Origin: Ypsolopha sequella
Taxonomy: Eukaryota; Arthropoda; Insecta; Lepidoptera; Ypsolophidae
Reading direction: 5' to 3'
Length of the DNA stretch: 64,000 bases
Assembly: GCA_934047225.1 (NCBI GenBank)
Contig: OW204010.1
Span: 558,001-622,000, forward strand
Part shown: piece after piece, positions 46,301 to 47,350 of the stretch
Position numbering within the stretch: the stretch's first letter is position 1
Layout: each line of letters starts with the position of its first letter
The notes under the pieces: generated by a model
What the model was told of the DNA's origin: nothing
The model's input: the letters and a program-made list of their open reading frames with translations, nothing else
The model's database searches: none
Position numbers and translations under genes: made by a program

Positions 46301-46969
46301 TTTAGATATTTTATTACATTAAAGAATGTATTTGTACATTTATACAAATTTGTATTCTAGAAAAGATAAACATTATTGTAGGGATTTCTCTCTGCAGTTG
46401 CATAGATGATTGAATGATTGAAGAGCGCCGTATTTATGAAGAAAACAACCGCTAATGTGGAGTGCGTATATTTCACTGATTGTTTGCAAAACAAGTGAAC
46501 TACAAAATGCTTACCTGCGCCTATATTATGTATCTTTGAATGGGGTGTCAACTGGTTACCTATCGATTTACGATTGTCTAAGGATACGTTCGTACTTGAT
46601 GTGACGTCACAGTTCGTTAATAGTTCAATACCCACCAAAGACAACTCTGAAAGTTCAGTTTTTCTCTTGTGTTTTTTGGTGGTTGGCAACCGATTCAAAC
46701 ATACATAATTGGCCCGCTGGTTACCTATCTCTTTTGTTGGCTGTACACTGAGGACTAAATAAGTAGTACTACTGTCAGGTCACGAGTCGCTGCTGGTGGT
46801 GCGCGTGCGCACGCAGGCCGGCACGTACGTGAAGGAGTGGGCGCACGGCGAGTGCGGGCGCTCGACGCCGGCGCTGCGCGACGCGCTGCGACACCACGTC
46901 GACATACTCGCGCTAGATGTGGCCACCGTGCACCTCGACTGGCCACTCGACGCGGAACACCATCAGTAA
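106..46969 (+). CDS. PUS10: tRNA pseudouridine synthase Pus10, 11 exons (whole gene)
   Basis: Pus10 makes pseudouridine in the T-loop of tRNAs (positions 54/55 in archaea and many eukaryotes); the animal protein is also linked to microRNA processing. Exons: 106-228, 10653-10915, 12512-12624, 13048-13187, 21518-21741, 23490-23603, 34107-34209, 41585-41691, 41919-42012, 43112-43316, 46779-46969. Every junction is GT/AG and all phases agree. They give 1677 nt, or 558 residues, against about 529 in human. Zinc-binding CxxC pairs fall at residues 16/19 and 102/105. The THUMP-containing region spans roughly residues 100-325. The catalytic motif GREDVDVR has its Asp at about residue 345, RVLHRRP is at 472-478, and TQAGTYVKEWAHG is at 507-519. 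Introns of up to 10.5 kb carry transposons and minisatellites, whereas introns 8 and 9 are short and clean. An upstream non-coding exon may exist outside the window. Identification rests on recalled family motifs. Confidence 0.95.
345..1050. repeat. Minisatellite, 74-77 bp unit, 9 copies (PUS10 intron 1)
   Basis: The unit contains 'aatccaggcaggacatgcgg' and 'cattacatcccagacta'. The phrase 'aatccaggcag' recurs at 374, 450, 527, 603, 680, 754, 831, 905 and 982. Spacings of 74, 76 and 77 come from small changes in the T-run and 'gttgtt' segment. Long open frames on the minus strand here are a by-product of the repeat. Confidence 0.95.
1185..1560. repeat. Dispersed repeat sharing segments with 17740-17895
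   Basis: 'tatacactctag.tgtagtagccacaagactg' followed by 'gagtcggg...gctctg.ttcggtttt' occurs here (about 1360-1425) and again at 17815-17885. The 'ggtcgccgaaggc' region is present in the second copy and in related form in the first. The first copy also repeats 'ggaagtgggt.gctctgattc' twice. I do not recognise the family; it may be a non-autonomous element. Confidence 0.55.
1561..1979. other. AT-rich intronic stretch, no gene seen
   Basis: The stretch contains scattered 'cggaacgt'/'acgttccg' motifs that also occur around 18090-18260, hinting at another dispersed repeat. Neither strand carries a convincing coding frame. Confidence 0.4.
1980..2425. repeat. Minisatellite, 37 bp unit, 12 copies (PUS10 intron 1)
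   Basis: The unit contains 'ataggggctgtccacatatt'. Copies are nearly identical: the first three carry 'tataaacat' and the remainder 'tatcaacat', so the array has two homogeneous blocks. This pattern suggests recent expansion. Confidence 0.97.
2565..2795 (+). repeat. Lepidopteran dispersed repeat ('agggttccgtacc' family)
   Basis: It begins 'tttttagggttccgtaccca' and continues through 'actccgctgtccgtatgtca', 'catgaaccgtgatagttaga' and 'agatgatgtatttctgttgc'. I recognise these phrases as a very common repeat of lepidopteran genomes. The copy is partial. It supports the taxonomic assignment. Confidence 0.7.
2881..3145 (+). pseudogene. LINE ORF2 C-terminal fragment
   Basis: The frame from 2881 encodes DIVTRIEKGMLQWFRHVQRM, then RPGCPRRTYADQIGDILKKG and NRRACMTRK. 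This is the familiar C-terminal tail of insect endonuclease/reverse-transcriptase LINE proteins ('RIEKGMLRWFGHVeRM...GRPrrty'). No reverse transcriptase core precedes it, so it is a short dead fragment. The clade cannot be fixed from this part alone. Confidence 0.75.
4110..4790 (+). pseudogene. LINE endonuclease (APE-type) domain remnant
   Basis: It translates to QLNLLHCKD... in one frame, then from 4239 to LGCIVFCCYRDLVAIETVII, GKKVSFVIGADANSHNEVWG and SRREVLDITLT...SGHRRITFQLN. The order 'vGaDaNsHn..WGs...GE.LLdFi...pTf...r..vlDiTl.s......SDHr.I' is that of apurinic-like LINE endonucleases. The usual catalytic SDH reads SGH here. A frame change near 4238 cuts the N-terminus. Confidence 0.8.
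5223..5584. repeat. Long inverted repeat, 161-bp arms, 40-bp loop
   Basis: Arms 5223-5383 and 5424-5584 are reverse complements with one mismatch seen ('cgttatg' against 'cataatg'). The loop is 5384-5423. The outer boundary is 'taaaataaac'/'gtttatttta' and the inner one 'gaagtcggcg'/'cgccgacttc'. It lies at the left end of the nested element. Confidence 0.95.
5706..6195. repeat. Four diverged direct repeats of about 130-140 bp
   Basis: The phrase 'cagcaccctaac' (or close variants) starts copies near 5708, 5840, 5973 and 6113. The first three carry 'gttgaagagttctacggtga'-like text and 'gatcgaaggtcaggtgg'. Divergence between copies is clear, so this is an old internal repeat of the host element rather than a recent minisatellite. 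Confidence 0.8.
6400..7845 (+). pseudogene. LINE reverse transcriptase remnant (three frames)
   Basis: The fragment at 6520-6655 reads KSAGPDGIFPALLQHA, the usual RT start block. 6643-6990 carries YRSIFLSSFVLKIQEKIIHK and FFDVEGAFDRATFG. 7000-7260 carries GRGFPEEGCLSPLMWCLLID and the YSDD box. 7399-7839 carries YLGVTFDNKLRF-type thumb sequence and the VWWPRTVTQSTRRELDKVQK block. Stops at 6988-6990 and 7258-7260 and a frame change before 6643 disable it. Confidence 0.8.
7961..9404. other. Intronic stretch without recognised genes
   Basis: AT-rich sequence with two loose copies of a 'taccgccttaac...ggtaa' phrase (about 8170 and 8262). At 8811-8930 there is a decanucleotide-like run built from 'cttgaaaat', giving a (LENLENLE)-type translation of no evident meaning. 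It may be a further insertion in the LINE, since a matching LINE C-terminal fragment resumes at about 9405. I do not recognise the sequence. Confidence 0.4.
9405..9650 (+). pseudogene. LINE ORF2 C-terminal zinc-finger fragment
   Basis: It encodes KCPHCGEEETTEHYLGECFI followed by YSSIRWEILGDDHIKEEDL, the CxxC...H...C tail typical of LOA/Jockey-type LINE ORF2 proteins. It breaks off after a (CAT)n run at 9626-9655. It is paralogous to 12637-12840 and could be the 3' end of the LINE at 3150-7960. Confidence 0.75.
9626..9655. repeat. (CAT)n microsatellite
   Basis: Ten uninterrupted CAT/ATC trinucleotides lie within the tail of the LINE fragment. The poly-His reading is incidental. Confidence 0.95.
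9651..10078. other. Intronic stretch, nothing recognised
   Basis: AT-rich sequence upstream of the 62-bp array. No coding frame, RNA or repeat family was recognised on either strand. Confidence 0.3.
10079..10350. repeat. Minisatellite, 62 bp unit, about 4.5 copies (PUS10 intron 1)
   Basis: The unit contains 'tcggatgcccatatctttgt' and 'gtttgcccccatttgtgtct'. 'tcggatgccc' recurs at 10144, 10206, 10268 and 10330, exactly 62 apart. A diverged copy precedes it (from about 10050) and a partial copy, interrupted by about 70 bp of other sequence, follows to 10430. Confidence 0.95.
10653..10915 (+). CDS. PUS10: PUS10 exon 2 (residues 42-129)
   Basis: The acceptor is tttagtttcag. The first two thirds encode a low-complexity, acidic, Gly/Thr-rich linker; the end encodes KWAVCVSCVGVLQEE, the second CxxC half (C102/C105) of the Pus10 zinc site. 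The exon is 263 nt, enters in phase 0 and exits with two bases of an Arg codon before gtaata. The linker varies between species in this family. Confidence 0.9.
10925..12050 (+). mobile_element. Truncated, internally deleted Jockey-like LINE (PUS10 intron 2)
   Basis: The start is degenerate but keeps SGAFDCVNHETLM-type RT palm text (about 11115-11150, off frame). The open frame 11028-11723 then jumps to the C-terminal part: ARLVYFSYFHSIMSYGMLLW, VFVLQKRAIRAIYNM and YNKLPKEVLTLSENKFKQYI. The catalytic part between is missing, so there is an internal deletion. The 3'UTR continues to about 12050 with 'gcccgttcttcttagcaag'. It is non-functional and shares the 'YgllfWG...v...QK..iRai' block with the minus-strand LINE at 19344-20593. 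Confidence 0.8.
12512..12624 (+). CDS. PUS10: PUS10 exon 3 (residues 129-167)
   Basis: The acceptor is ctctgttccag and the donor is the consensus gtaagt. It encodes YESPTFACALSAPIATLLRE and continues to AEKFTDYDAK, corresponding to the stretch after the second CxxC in animal Pus10 (a beta strand then 'lsvReha'). It is 113 nt, completes the Arg codon from exon 2 and leaves one base for exon 4. A LINE fragment begins about 12 bp past the donor. Confidence 0.85.
12637..12840 (+). pseudogene. LINE ORF2 C-terminal fragment just after PUS10 exon 3
   Basis: It carries CSHFDEQETSKHYLSECFIY then SLRWDILGDDHIKEEDLKYI, a paralogue of the fragment at 9405-9650; the first finger Cys-x-x-Cys is altered. 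It begins about 12 bp after the exon 3 donor and occupies much of the 423-bp intron 3. Confidence 0.75.
13048..13187 (+). CDS. PUS10: PUS10 exon 4 (residues 167-213)
   Basis: The acceptor is tattgtgcag. It encodes KPPTALKEAWKWSFGSRLAA and ends in LHIEYPLDAE; the 'LKEAyKW' and 'v.f.hpe' blocks are recognisable in animal Pus10. It is 140 nt and exits in phase 0 at gtaacg. Its last 103 nt plus the first 33 nt of the intron are the founding copy of a five-copy tandem array. Only the first donor keeps the frame open. Confidence 0.88.
13085..13736 (+). repeat. 136-bp array duplicating the end of PUS10 exon 4 plus its splice donor, 4.8 copies
   Basis: The unit is the last 103 nt of exon 4 followed by 33 nt of intron ('gtaacgttactagcagatag'...). 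'cttcggtagtagactcgcgg' recurs at 13085, 13221, 13357, 13493 and 13629. Each copy carries an exon end and donor, at 13188, 13324, 13460, 13596 and 13732; the third reads gtaatg. The last copy stops right after 'gaggtaac'. Copies are near identical. Only the first donor keeps the reading frame, because the unit length is not a multiple of three and stops follow each donor. Confidence 0.97.
13737..14676. other. Intron 4 stretch, no gene seen
   Basis: At 13750-13860 there is a fragment with 'gacggacagcggagtgacat' and 'agggctccgttttgcctttt', which belongs to the dispersed 'gttccgt' type of repeat. The rest (about 13870-14676) has no recognised family or coding frame. 'cgttcagttt' near 14221 and 'aaactgaacg' near 14333 are inverted, suggesting a small palindromic element. 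Confidence 0.4.
14677..15964. repeat. Minisatellite, 92 bp unit, 14 copies (PUS10 intron 4)
   Basis: The unit contains 'gtgcctgtgcacgtcactaa' and 'caaatatcagatgtttggtt'. 'ctgtgcac' recurs every 92 bp from 14691. Variants include attattg/attatag, gtatc/ttatc, and one cacttca. The variants are interspersed rather than clustered, so several rounds of unit conversion or block duplication are likely. Confidence 0.97.
16398..17465. repeat. Lepidopteran dispersed repeat, about 1.07 kb ('ggaaccc...tccgactcgcac' family)
   Basis: It begins 'tttttagggctcaaaaggaa' with 'gttgtccgtccgtccgtatg' and ends 'aatacggaaccctaggtgcg' then 'gagtctgactcgcacttagc'. Partial copies occur at 18900-18960, 20880-21255, 23144-23370, 45660-46240 and 63555-63650. 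A 256-bp MITE is inserted at 16978-17233. No protein is encoded. Confidence 0.7.
16978..17233. mobile_element. Palindromic hAT-type MITE with 8-bp target duplication
   Basis: The ends are 'cagtggcgtgcatagaa' and its inverse 'ttctatgcacgccactg'. The terminal inverted repeats extend about 90 bp inwards with mismatches. The 8-bp direct repeat 'tttctggc' flanks it at 16970-16977 and 17234-17241. The first nine bases of the end (cagtggcgt) equal those of the complete hAT element at 35631-39359, so a related transposase may have moved it. The host sequence is the repeat at 16398-17465. Confidence 0.88.
17466..18399. other. Intron 4 stretch with a dispersed repeat fragment
   Basis: 17740-17895 matches 1360-1425 ('gtagtagccacaagactg' and 'gctctgattcggtttt'). 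The region around 18090-18260 carries 'cggaac'/'gttccg' motifs like 1640-1760. No coding frame is convincing on either strand. Confidence 0.4.
18400..18553 (+). repeat. LINE 3' tail remnant
   Basis: It ends in 'gcctgataataaatgatttg' followed by 'atttgatttgattctg', a short repeat tail typical of non-LTR retrotransposon 3' ends. No coding part is attached, so it is a heavily 5'-truncated insertion. Confidence 0.55.
18895..18962. repeat. Lepidopteran repeat end fragment
   Basis: 'accggccaagtgcgagtcgg' and 'actcgcgcacgaaggtttcc' form the reverse-oriented end of the same family as 16398-17465. Confidence 0.7.
19037..19301. mobile_element. Palindromic MITE, about 76-bp inverted arms
   Basis: The left arm 19037-19113 ('tacaacgtgtaacaaaaagg' to 'acttttactatgga') is the reverse complement of 19225-19301 with a few mismatches. 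The ends read tacaacgtgtaaca/tgttacacgttgta. A TA target is possible ('tta/tac' and 'gta/ttt') but cannot be proven. It has no coding capacity. Confidence 0.8.
19344..20593 (-). mobile_element. 5'-truncated Jockey-like LINE (PUS10 intron 4)
   Basis: The minus-strand frame 20591-19668 (307 residues) carries CGVPQGSVLGPLLFLLYIND, the FADD active-site box, TTKFLGIVVDNGLKWKPQI and ASVLRYGLIFWGNSTDVNLV. These are RT palm, thumb and the Jockey-type C-terminal block. The reading frame is open through the end, but the N-terminal RT part and endonuclease are absent. The 3' end carries a (TTGA)n tail, seen on the + strand as (tcaa)n at 19351-19378. The open frame indicates a fairly young insertion, opposite to PUS10. 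Confidence 0.9.
20621..20817. repeat. Minisatellite, 49 bp unit, 4 copies
   Basis: The unit is 'ttggtcgactattactcgtt' then 'aacttgtaaagcctacttag' then 'ctgtgatag', with copies at 20621, 20670, 20719 and 20768. Copies appear identical. It abuts the truncated 5' end of the LINE. Confidence 0.97.
20880..21255. repeat. Lepidopteran dispersed repeat copy
   Basis: It carries 'cgcaaacggaaccttggatc', 'acagatagacagacggacat' and the end 'ggctacggaaccctaa', belonging to the 'ggttccgta' super-group seen at 2565, 16398 and 45660. No coding capacity. Confidence 0.6.
21518..21741 (+). CDS. PUS10: PUS10 exon 5 (residues 214-288)
   Basis: The acceptor is acacccgcag and the donor AG/gtacga. It is a very GC-rich exon (about three quarters G+C by eye) encoding SRGQRRQRCAAQVTRRSVEN and ending in ARCVSVAAAHAPLYLGGR. 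The end matches the Pus10 'e.ecaHaplfvaGRY' block of the THUMP-containing domain. It is 224 nt, phase 0 to phase 2, and the Arg-Tyr codon pair is split across the intron. Confidence 0.92.
21782..22010 (-). mobile_element. tRNA-derived SINE copy, minus strand
   Basis: On the minus strand a B-box-like 'aagttcgatcccggt' (21945-21959 region) follows an A-box-like 'ggttgctcagtcttgac', and the body ends in 'aacggcgatagggttcacca'. The body matches the SINE at 63300-63425 ('acggcgatagagctcacca'). The A-box side runs straight into the 62-bp array, whose unit it supplied. Confidence 0.6.
21962..23143. repeat. Minisatellite, 62 bp unit, 19 copies, built on a SINE end (PUS10 intron 5)
   Basis: The unit is 'attgaaggtcaagactgagc' then 'aaccgtcgcgcgccgttata' then an AT-rich 22 bp. 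It repeats every 62 bp from 21962. Variation is slight: 'actac' or 'actatt', and one 'cgtgcgcc' in the last copy. The GC part derives from the adjacent SINE. Confidence 0.96.
23144..23372. repeat. Lepidopteran dispersed repeat fragment
   Basis: It shares 'tttcgagaaatccttgaaaa', 'tggtaatatgtgttta' and the end 'acgcgagtctgactcgcact' with 16398-17465. Only the right-hand part is present; its left side is replaced by the 62-bp array. Confidence 0.7.
23490..23603 (+). CDS. PUS10: PUS10 exon 6 (residues 288-326)
   Basis: The acceptor is cgctcccgcag and the donor GG/gtgagt. It encodes YIKLSRSLPQTPWVLRGER followed by SSVQEIICGPIAELYG. The SRxLPQTPW...GER block is highly characteristic of Pus10. It is 114 nt and exits in phase 2. 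The last 33 nt and the donor found the 6.3-kb 97-bp array that follows. Reading past the genuine donor gives a TGA codon at once. Confidence 0.95.
23571..29876 (+). repeat. 97-bp array duplicating the end of PUS10 exon 6 plus its splice donor, 65 copies
   Basis: 'gatcatctgtggacccatcg' occurs at 23571 (exon 6 itself) and every 97 bp to 29779. The unit is the last 33 nt of exon 6 ('gatcatctg...ctctacgg'), the donor 'gtgagtgtgttagtgagtgg' and intron sequence 'cagaccggcttgtcgtgtcc'... Five copies read 'cgggggagtg' and lose the GT (23699, 23796, 23893, 24087, 28551 regions); the other 60, including the genuine one, keep GTGAGT. The other variants are ggcttg/ggcgtg and tccgta/tctgta. The 97-bp period makes a ladder of about 92-residue frames; these are not genes. 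Confidence 0.98.
29877..30567. other. Intron 6 stretch with a lepidopteran repeat fragment
   Basis: 29955-30160 carries 'ctgttgcccgcgacttcg' and 'cccgttcagtagttttgtac', familiar phrases of a dispersed lepidopteran repeat. The remainder to 30567 is AT-rich with no recognised gene. Confidence 0.5.
30568..32397. repeat. Minisatellite, 40 bp unit, about 46 copies (PUS10 intron 6)
   Basis: The unit is 'aattattatttgctgtgtaa' then 'cttgtaacagtagaaacgtt'. The 'cagtag' segment varies as cagtag, cagcag or catcag, and cttg as cctg, giving a readable variant string along the array. The right end runs directly into a LINE at about 32398. Confidence 0.98.
32398..33590 (+). mobile_element. 5'-truncated LINE with intact C-terminal frame (PUS10 intron 6)
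   Basis: The frame 32405-33220 (271 residues) starts inside the RT thumb: DDLSQAISMTNDDLTRISAW, NDYGLKVNPTKTQTIIIGS, VKNLGIIFDSCLTWVPQINE, QLNWLPIRQRRDTHILSLLF and VRLWNDLPLPIRRAPSL. This is the post-catalytic half of a CR1/Jockey-group RT protein, and the YADD box is missing. The 3'UTR ends in 'gtgacaataaagctgtattg' then 'tattg', likely the polyadenylation/tail region. The open frame suggests recent insertion. It joins the 40-bp array without a gap. Confidence 0.85.
33600..33720. repeat. Lepidopteran repeat fragment with 'gttcagtggtttcggaga'
   Basis: 'aaaatccgttcagtggtttc' followed by (aaac)n and (agac)n text at 33676-33700 is a familiar 3' part of a lepidopteran repeat, related to 29955-30160. 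Confidence 0.55.
33721..34106. other. Intron sequence before PUS10 exon 7
   Basis: AT-rich, no gene or repeat family recognised. It ends in the acceptor gtgtgttag of exon 7. Confidence 0.35.
34107..34209 (+). CDS. PUS10: PUS10 exon 7, catalytic motif (residues 326-360)
   Basis: The acceptor is gtgtgttag and the donor gtgtgt. It encodes EHRLKFISAGREDVDVRCLG followed by RGRPFAIE. GRED is the pseudouridine synthase active-site motif; by family analogy its Asp (about residue 345) is the nucleophile. It completes the Gly codon from exon 6 and exits in phase 0. It is separated from exon 6 by a 10.5-kb intron made largely of two minisatellites and a LINE. Confidence 0.96.
34480..34984. repeat. Lepidopteran repeat with (GACT)n microsatellite
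   Basis: 34493-34572 is (gact)n with one 'gtct' interruption. It continues as 'gatatatcaacgaacagt', 'tgtcgaaattctacccctaa' and repeated 'gaaaaggggga' text. I recognise this as a common lepidopteran dispersed repeat, in which (GACT)n precedes this body. The adjacent 82-bp array also contains CTGT tetramers. Confidence 0.65.
34985..35630. repeat. 82-bp minisatellite, left part (about 8 copies)
   Basis: The unit contains 'aatgtacacgtgtatcgtgt', 'tatcactaagcctctactg' and 'catctgtctgtctgtctacc'. 'atgtacacg' recurs every 82 bp from 34991. The variable site reads gccgccc, gcggccc or ggcgccc. The array is cut by the hAT element, with its last 8 bp (35623-35630, ctgtctgt) repeated at 39360-39367. Confidence 0.97.
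36229..36399 (+). CDS. hAT transposase exon 1 (residues 1-57)
   Basis: The ATG at 36229 opens MKRVKESGAEFRKKRAKKAA, then KKSQGALLKYF and a Ser-rich tail. The basic 'ksGaefRKkr' start is typical of ZMYM1-like/TTF-finger hAT transposases. It ends at a consensus donor (AGT/gtaagt), and the 408-bp intron ends in ttattttacag. Without splicing the frame stops at 36463-36465. The splice is inferred from consensus sites and frame. Confidence 0.75.
36808..39222 (+). CDS. hAT transposase, main exon (residues 58-861)
   Basis: It cuts and pastes the element via a DDE (RNase H-like) reaction. A TTF-type zinc-finger region lies at about residues 165-270 (WFYKPLSNGEKVLRTWLVYS, LYCFSCKLFG). A DUF4371-type RNase H part follows, with CVIFDSTPD (Asp about 383) and GQAYDNAATMSG (Asp about 452). 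An insertion domain comes next, then the C-terminal hAT dimerisation region with SVASCERSFSKLKLIKN (Glu about 804). The 2.4-kb frame has no stop or frameshift, and the total length of 861 residues is usual for the family. A cellular domesticated role is unlikely given intact TIRs and TSD. Confidence 0.93.
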   Translation, partial: AQEEDVPGVAVGSSSGPTTEQGQDEVDSPDVPQASSHKPAEKVNVAKEDIIEIVPSAPAEVKDVNLDDVGCWPSPMTDEVRTLLVRRGSDSVQHIDSKFADVVRSGTSTKGGTRKLTKEWFYKPLSNGEKVLRTWLVYSPLKQSLYCFSCKLFGNSGSNFASEEGFNKWWKLNPRIGDHENNLGHEQSFLKWKELEVRLNCKATIDQKQQEVFESEEKKWRDVLYRLLNIIQFLAKQNLAFRGHREDIRGDDSGNRGNFLELVHLLAKYDPLLMEHLTKIKLGARVSVSYLSPETQNEFINLLGQQVRSTIIRRIQKAKYYCVIFDSTPDISHNDQMSQVLRYVHIEGEKVAVVESFIDFFQPKGKNAEDLSNDIIAKITSDGLDIQNLRGQAYDNAATMSGIHNGVQARIKALNPKALFVACTNHSLNLAGVHAASESVNSVTFFGILEKLFAFFSASTVRWNALVAVTGQAVKRVTETRWSARHVAVKMLKNKFEGVLEVLEQLTDSSQTSETRSGASLLLTAMQSFNFLTFLGFWAAVLPEVDDAQIYLQQRGLSVDKCAQKLCALKTLLVESRDRLVQEAIDFAKTLCEKLGIELKTRRICRKKRMHGDESSADAALSHEQEIRREVFASLDKIIQEMTTRFQQIQEISDKFGFLMPAKLLDSKFECDLSHVLEDIDKDEFQMERKRLQQFIACSESEEDISGKGPLELLQFIQKLNLGISVPNIVILIRIYLTLAISVASCERSFSKLKLIKNYLRSTMSSARLSNLAILSIEQELAANIDFDKVISDFAAHKARRIRL
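39360..40366. repeat. 82-bp minisatellite, right part (about 12 copies)
   Basis: It continues the array of 34985-35630 after the hAT insertion, with the same unit and the same three-way variable site (ccg, cgg, gcg). The two parts together hold about 20 copies. It ends in 'cacgagctaat' at 40366. Confidence 0.97.
40440..40723. repeat. Minisatellite, 23 bp unit, about 12 copies
   Basis: The unit is 'gatgaggtcctggcaggttc' + 'aat', perfectly repeated. It precedes the Helitron helicase fragment by about 17 bp and may be internal to that element. Confidence 0.98.
40740..41241 (+). mobile_element. Helitron 3' end with Rep/helicase fragment
   Basis: The frame 40776-40970 encodes GLRVQKSAVPLKVCFAMTIN then QSQGQTLNLAGVDLRENCF, the C-terminal motif region of the PIF1-like helicase of Helitrons. 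The usual following 'GQLYVAlSR' is lost by a frame change. Downstream, 'cgcgggcaaagccgcg' forms a 5-bp-stem hairpin, followed by 'ggcagaagctagt', which fits a Helitron 3' terminus ending in CTAGT. The 5' end and Rep domain are not seen. Confidence 0.75.
41242..41584. other. Intron 7 end, nothing recognised
   Basis: AT-rich with a short GC-rich patch ('cagcgcccctcccccacctc' near 41395). No gene is seen. It ends in the exon 8 acceptor. Confidence 0.35.
41585..41691 (+). CDS. PUS10: PUS10 exon 8 (residues 361-396)
   Basis: The acceptor is tgtgtgacag and the donor AA/gtacgt. It encodes a weakly conserved stretch: VSDPPRAP, then ELQQVCEQI, then GRVQVAALSTVDK. This aligns in position and spacing with the 'elqqkin...iqvrdLq.v' part of Pus10. 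It is 107 nt, phase 0 to phase 2. Assignment rests on phase continuity with the neighbouring exons as well as on similarity. Confidence 0.85.
41919..42012 (+). CDS. PUS10: PUS10 exon 9 (residues 396-427)
   Basis: The acceptor is gtgtgtgcag and the donor gtcagt. It encodes EQLTQLKLGEETKCKTYEAL followed by CIKLSPSLGDQ. The 'lk.GEe.K.KtY.AL' block is a Pus10 signature. It is 94 nt, completes the Lys codon from exon 8 and exits in phase 0. The 227-bp intron before it is the shortest in the gene. Confidence 0.93.
42013..43111. other. PUS10 intron 9, no repeat array
   Basis: About 1.1 kb of mostly AT-rich unique-looking DNA. In contrast with most other introns, no tandem array or recognisable transposon was found. 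Confidence 0.4.
43112..43316 (+). CDS. PUS10: PUS10 exon 10 (residues 428-496)
   Basis: The acceptor is gtgtgtgtcag and the donor CCCG/gtcagt. It includes TQADIDNINSYSNV and RTPIRVLHRRPLLTRQRLIH; the RTPIRVLHRRPL block is diagnostic of the Pus10 catalytic domain. It is 205 nt, phase 0 to phase 1. It is GC-rich compared with its flanks. Confidence 0.95.
43567..43960 (-). pseudogene. Possible LINE C-terminal fragment, minus strand
   Basis: The minus strand from about 43990 to 43800 reads NVNPERGSVILNNSET, NLVLWAQLGNIRTTQLYNEK and LFNEIINSFKTKAAKLLYRY. The + strand end 'attattttattttattcagg' would be a minus-strand (AAAATAA)n tail. The open frame and the tail suggest the 3' end of a non-LTR element, but I do not recognise the protein. 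Its first part became the unit of the array at 43953-45627. Confidence 0.4.
43953..45627. repeat. Compound minisatellite, about 66-106 bp units, about 21 copies (PUS10 intron 10)
   Basis: Each unit has a constant 56-bp core ('cagagttatttaagataacg', 'ctgccccgctctgggttaac', 'gttcagcgcatg') and a variable run of one to five decamers 'tttagtatag' (plus 'tttag' pentamers). The core matches the coding-like fragment just to the left. The number of decamers differs from unit to unit, so this is a VNTR inside a VNTR. Confidence 0.96.
45660..46240. repeat. Lepidopteran dispersed repeat with a nested MITE
   Basis: 'tttttagggttccatagtac', 'tccgttgtccgtccgtccgt' and 'aatacaatatgggtatcaaa' match 16398-17465. 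The copy is interrupted at 45934-46156 by an inverted-repeat element. Confidence 0.7.
45934..46156. mobile_element. MITE-like element, about 53-bp terminal inverted repeats
   Basis: The left arm 45934-45986 ('cttgaattaaaacactcgta' to 'ttaactccca') pairs with 46104-46156 ('tgggagttaatataaataaa' to 'cacaagtgtttt'-type end and ttcaag) with few mismatches. The central part is about 117 bp and not coding. No clear target duplication is visible. Confidence 0.7.
46779..46969 (+). CDS. PUS10: PUS10 exon 11, C-terminus (residues 496-558)
   Basis: The acceptor is tactgtcag. It encodes HESLLVVRVRTQAGTYVKEW then AHGECGRSTP, DILALDVATVHLDWP and the stop at 46967-46969. TQAGTYvKEfvHGd.GR and the LDWP ending are the Pus10 C-terminal signature. 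The 191-nt coding part completes a Gly codon from exon 10 and closes the frame exactly. Confidence 0.96.
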
Positions 46970-46997
46970 CACCTGAGTCGAGGAGATGTTCCTAAAG

Positions 46998-47003
46998 ATT
47001 AAA
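46998..47003 (+). promoter_or_regulatory. Possible PUS10 polyadenylation signal (ATTAAA)
   Basis: ATTAAA lies 29 bp after the PUS10 stop codon, followed by T-rich DNA. It is the commonest variant of AATAAA. No AATAAA is seen in the next 100 bp. The use of this site is inferred. Confidence 0.4.
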
Positions 47004-47100
47004 TATTTTATGTATTTTTATAAAGTTTATTTAATTTAATTTTATTGGTTCTAAAGAAATTTTTAGTTTCAATCTTTTTGTAGAAATTAAATCGTATCCT

Positions 47101-47213
47101 ACTAGATCGTTATACACAAGCAAGTATTAGATAACTTCAAGTGTTAAATAGATTCTACAATAACTGGAAGTTATTTAATACCTGCTTATGTATACCGATC
47201 TAGTTGGATGCCG
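47101..47213. repeat. Imperfect inverted repeat in the PUS10 3' flank
   Basis: 'actagatcgttatacacaag' + 'caagtattagataactt' pairs with 'aagttatttaatacctgctt' + 'atgtataccgatctagt'. Arms are about 38-45 bp with several mismatches around a loop of about 30 bp. It lies 130 bp past the stop codon, so it is transcribed only if a distal polyadenylation site is used. It is probably a small MITE. Confidence 0.7.
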
Positions 47214-47350
47214 GATGCCTTCATATGTAACTGGATCGAGCTTTTTAATTACTGTTATCATTTTCGATTACCGTGAGAGTTGGCGTGAATTTCAAGAGAT
47301 TTTAACTGACACCCCATTACATTCGTAATGAAGTGATCTTTTCAGATACC

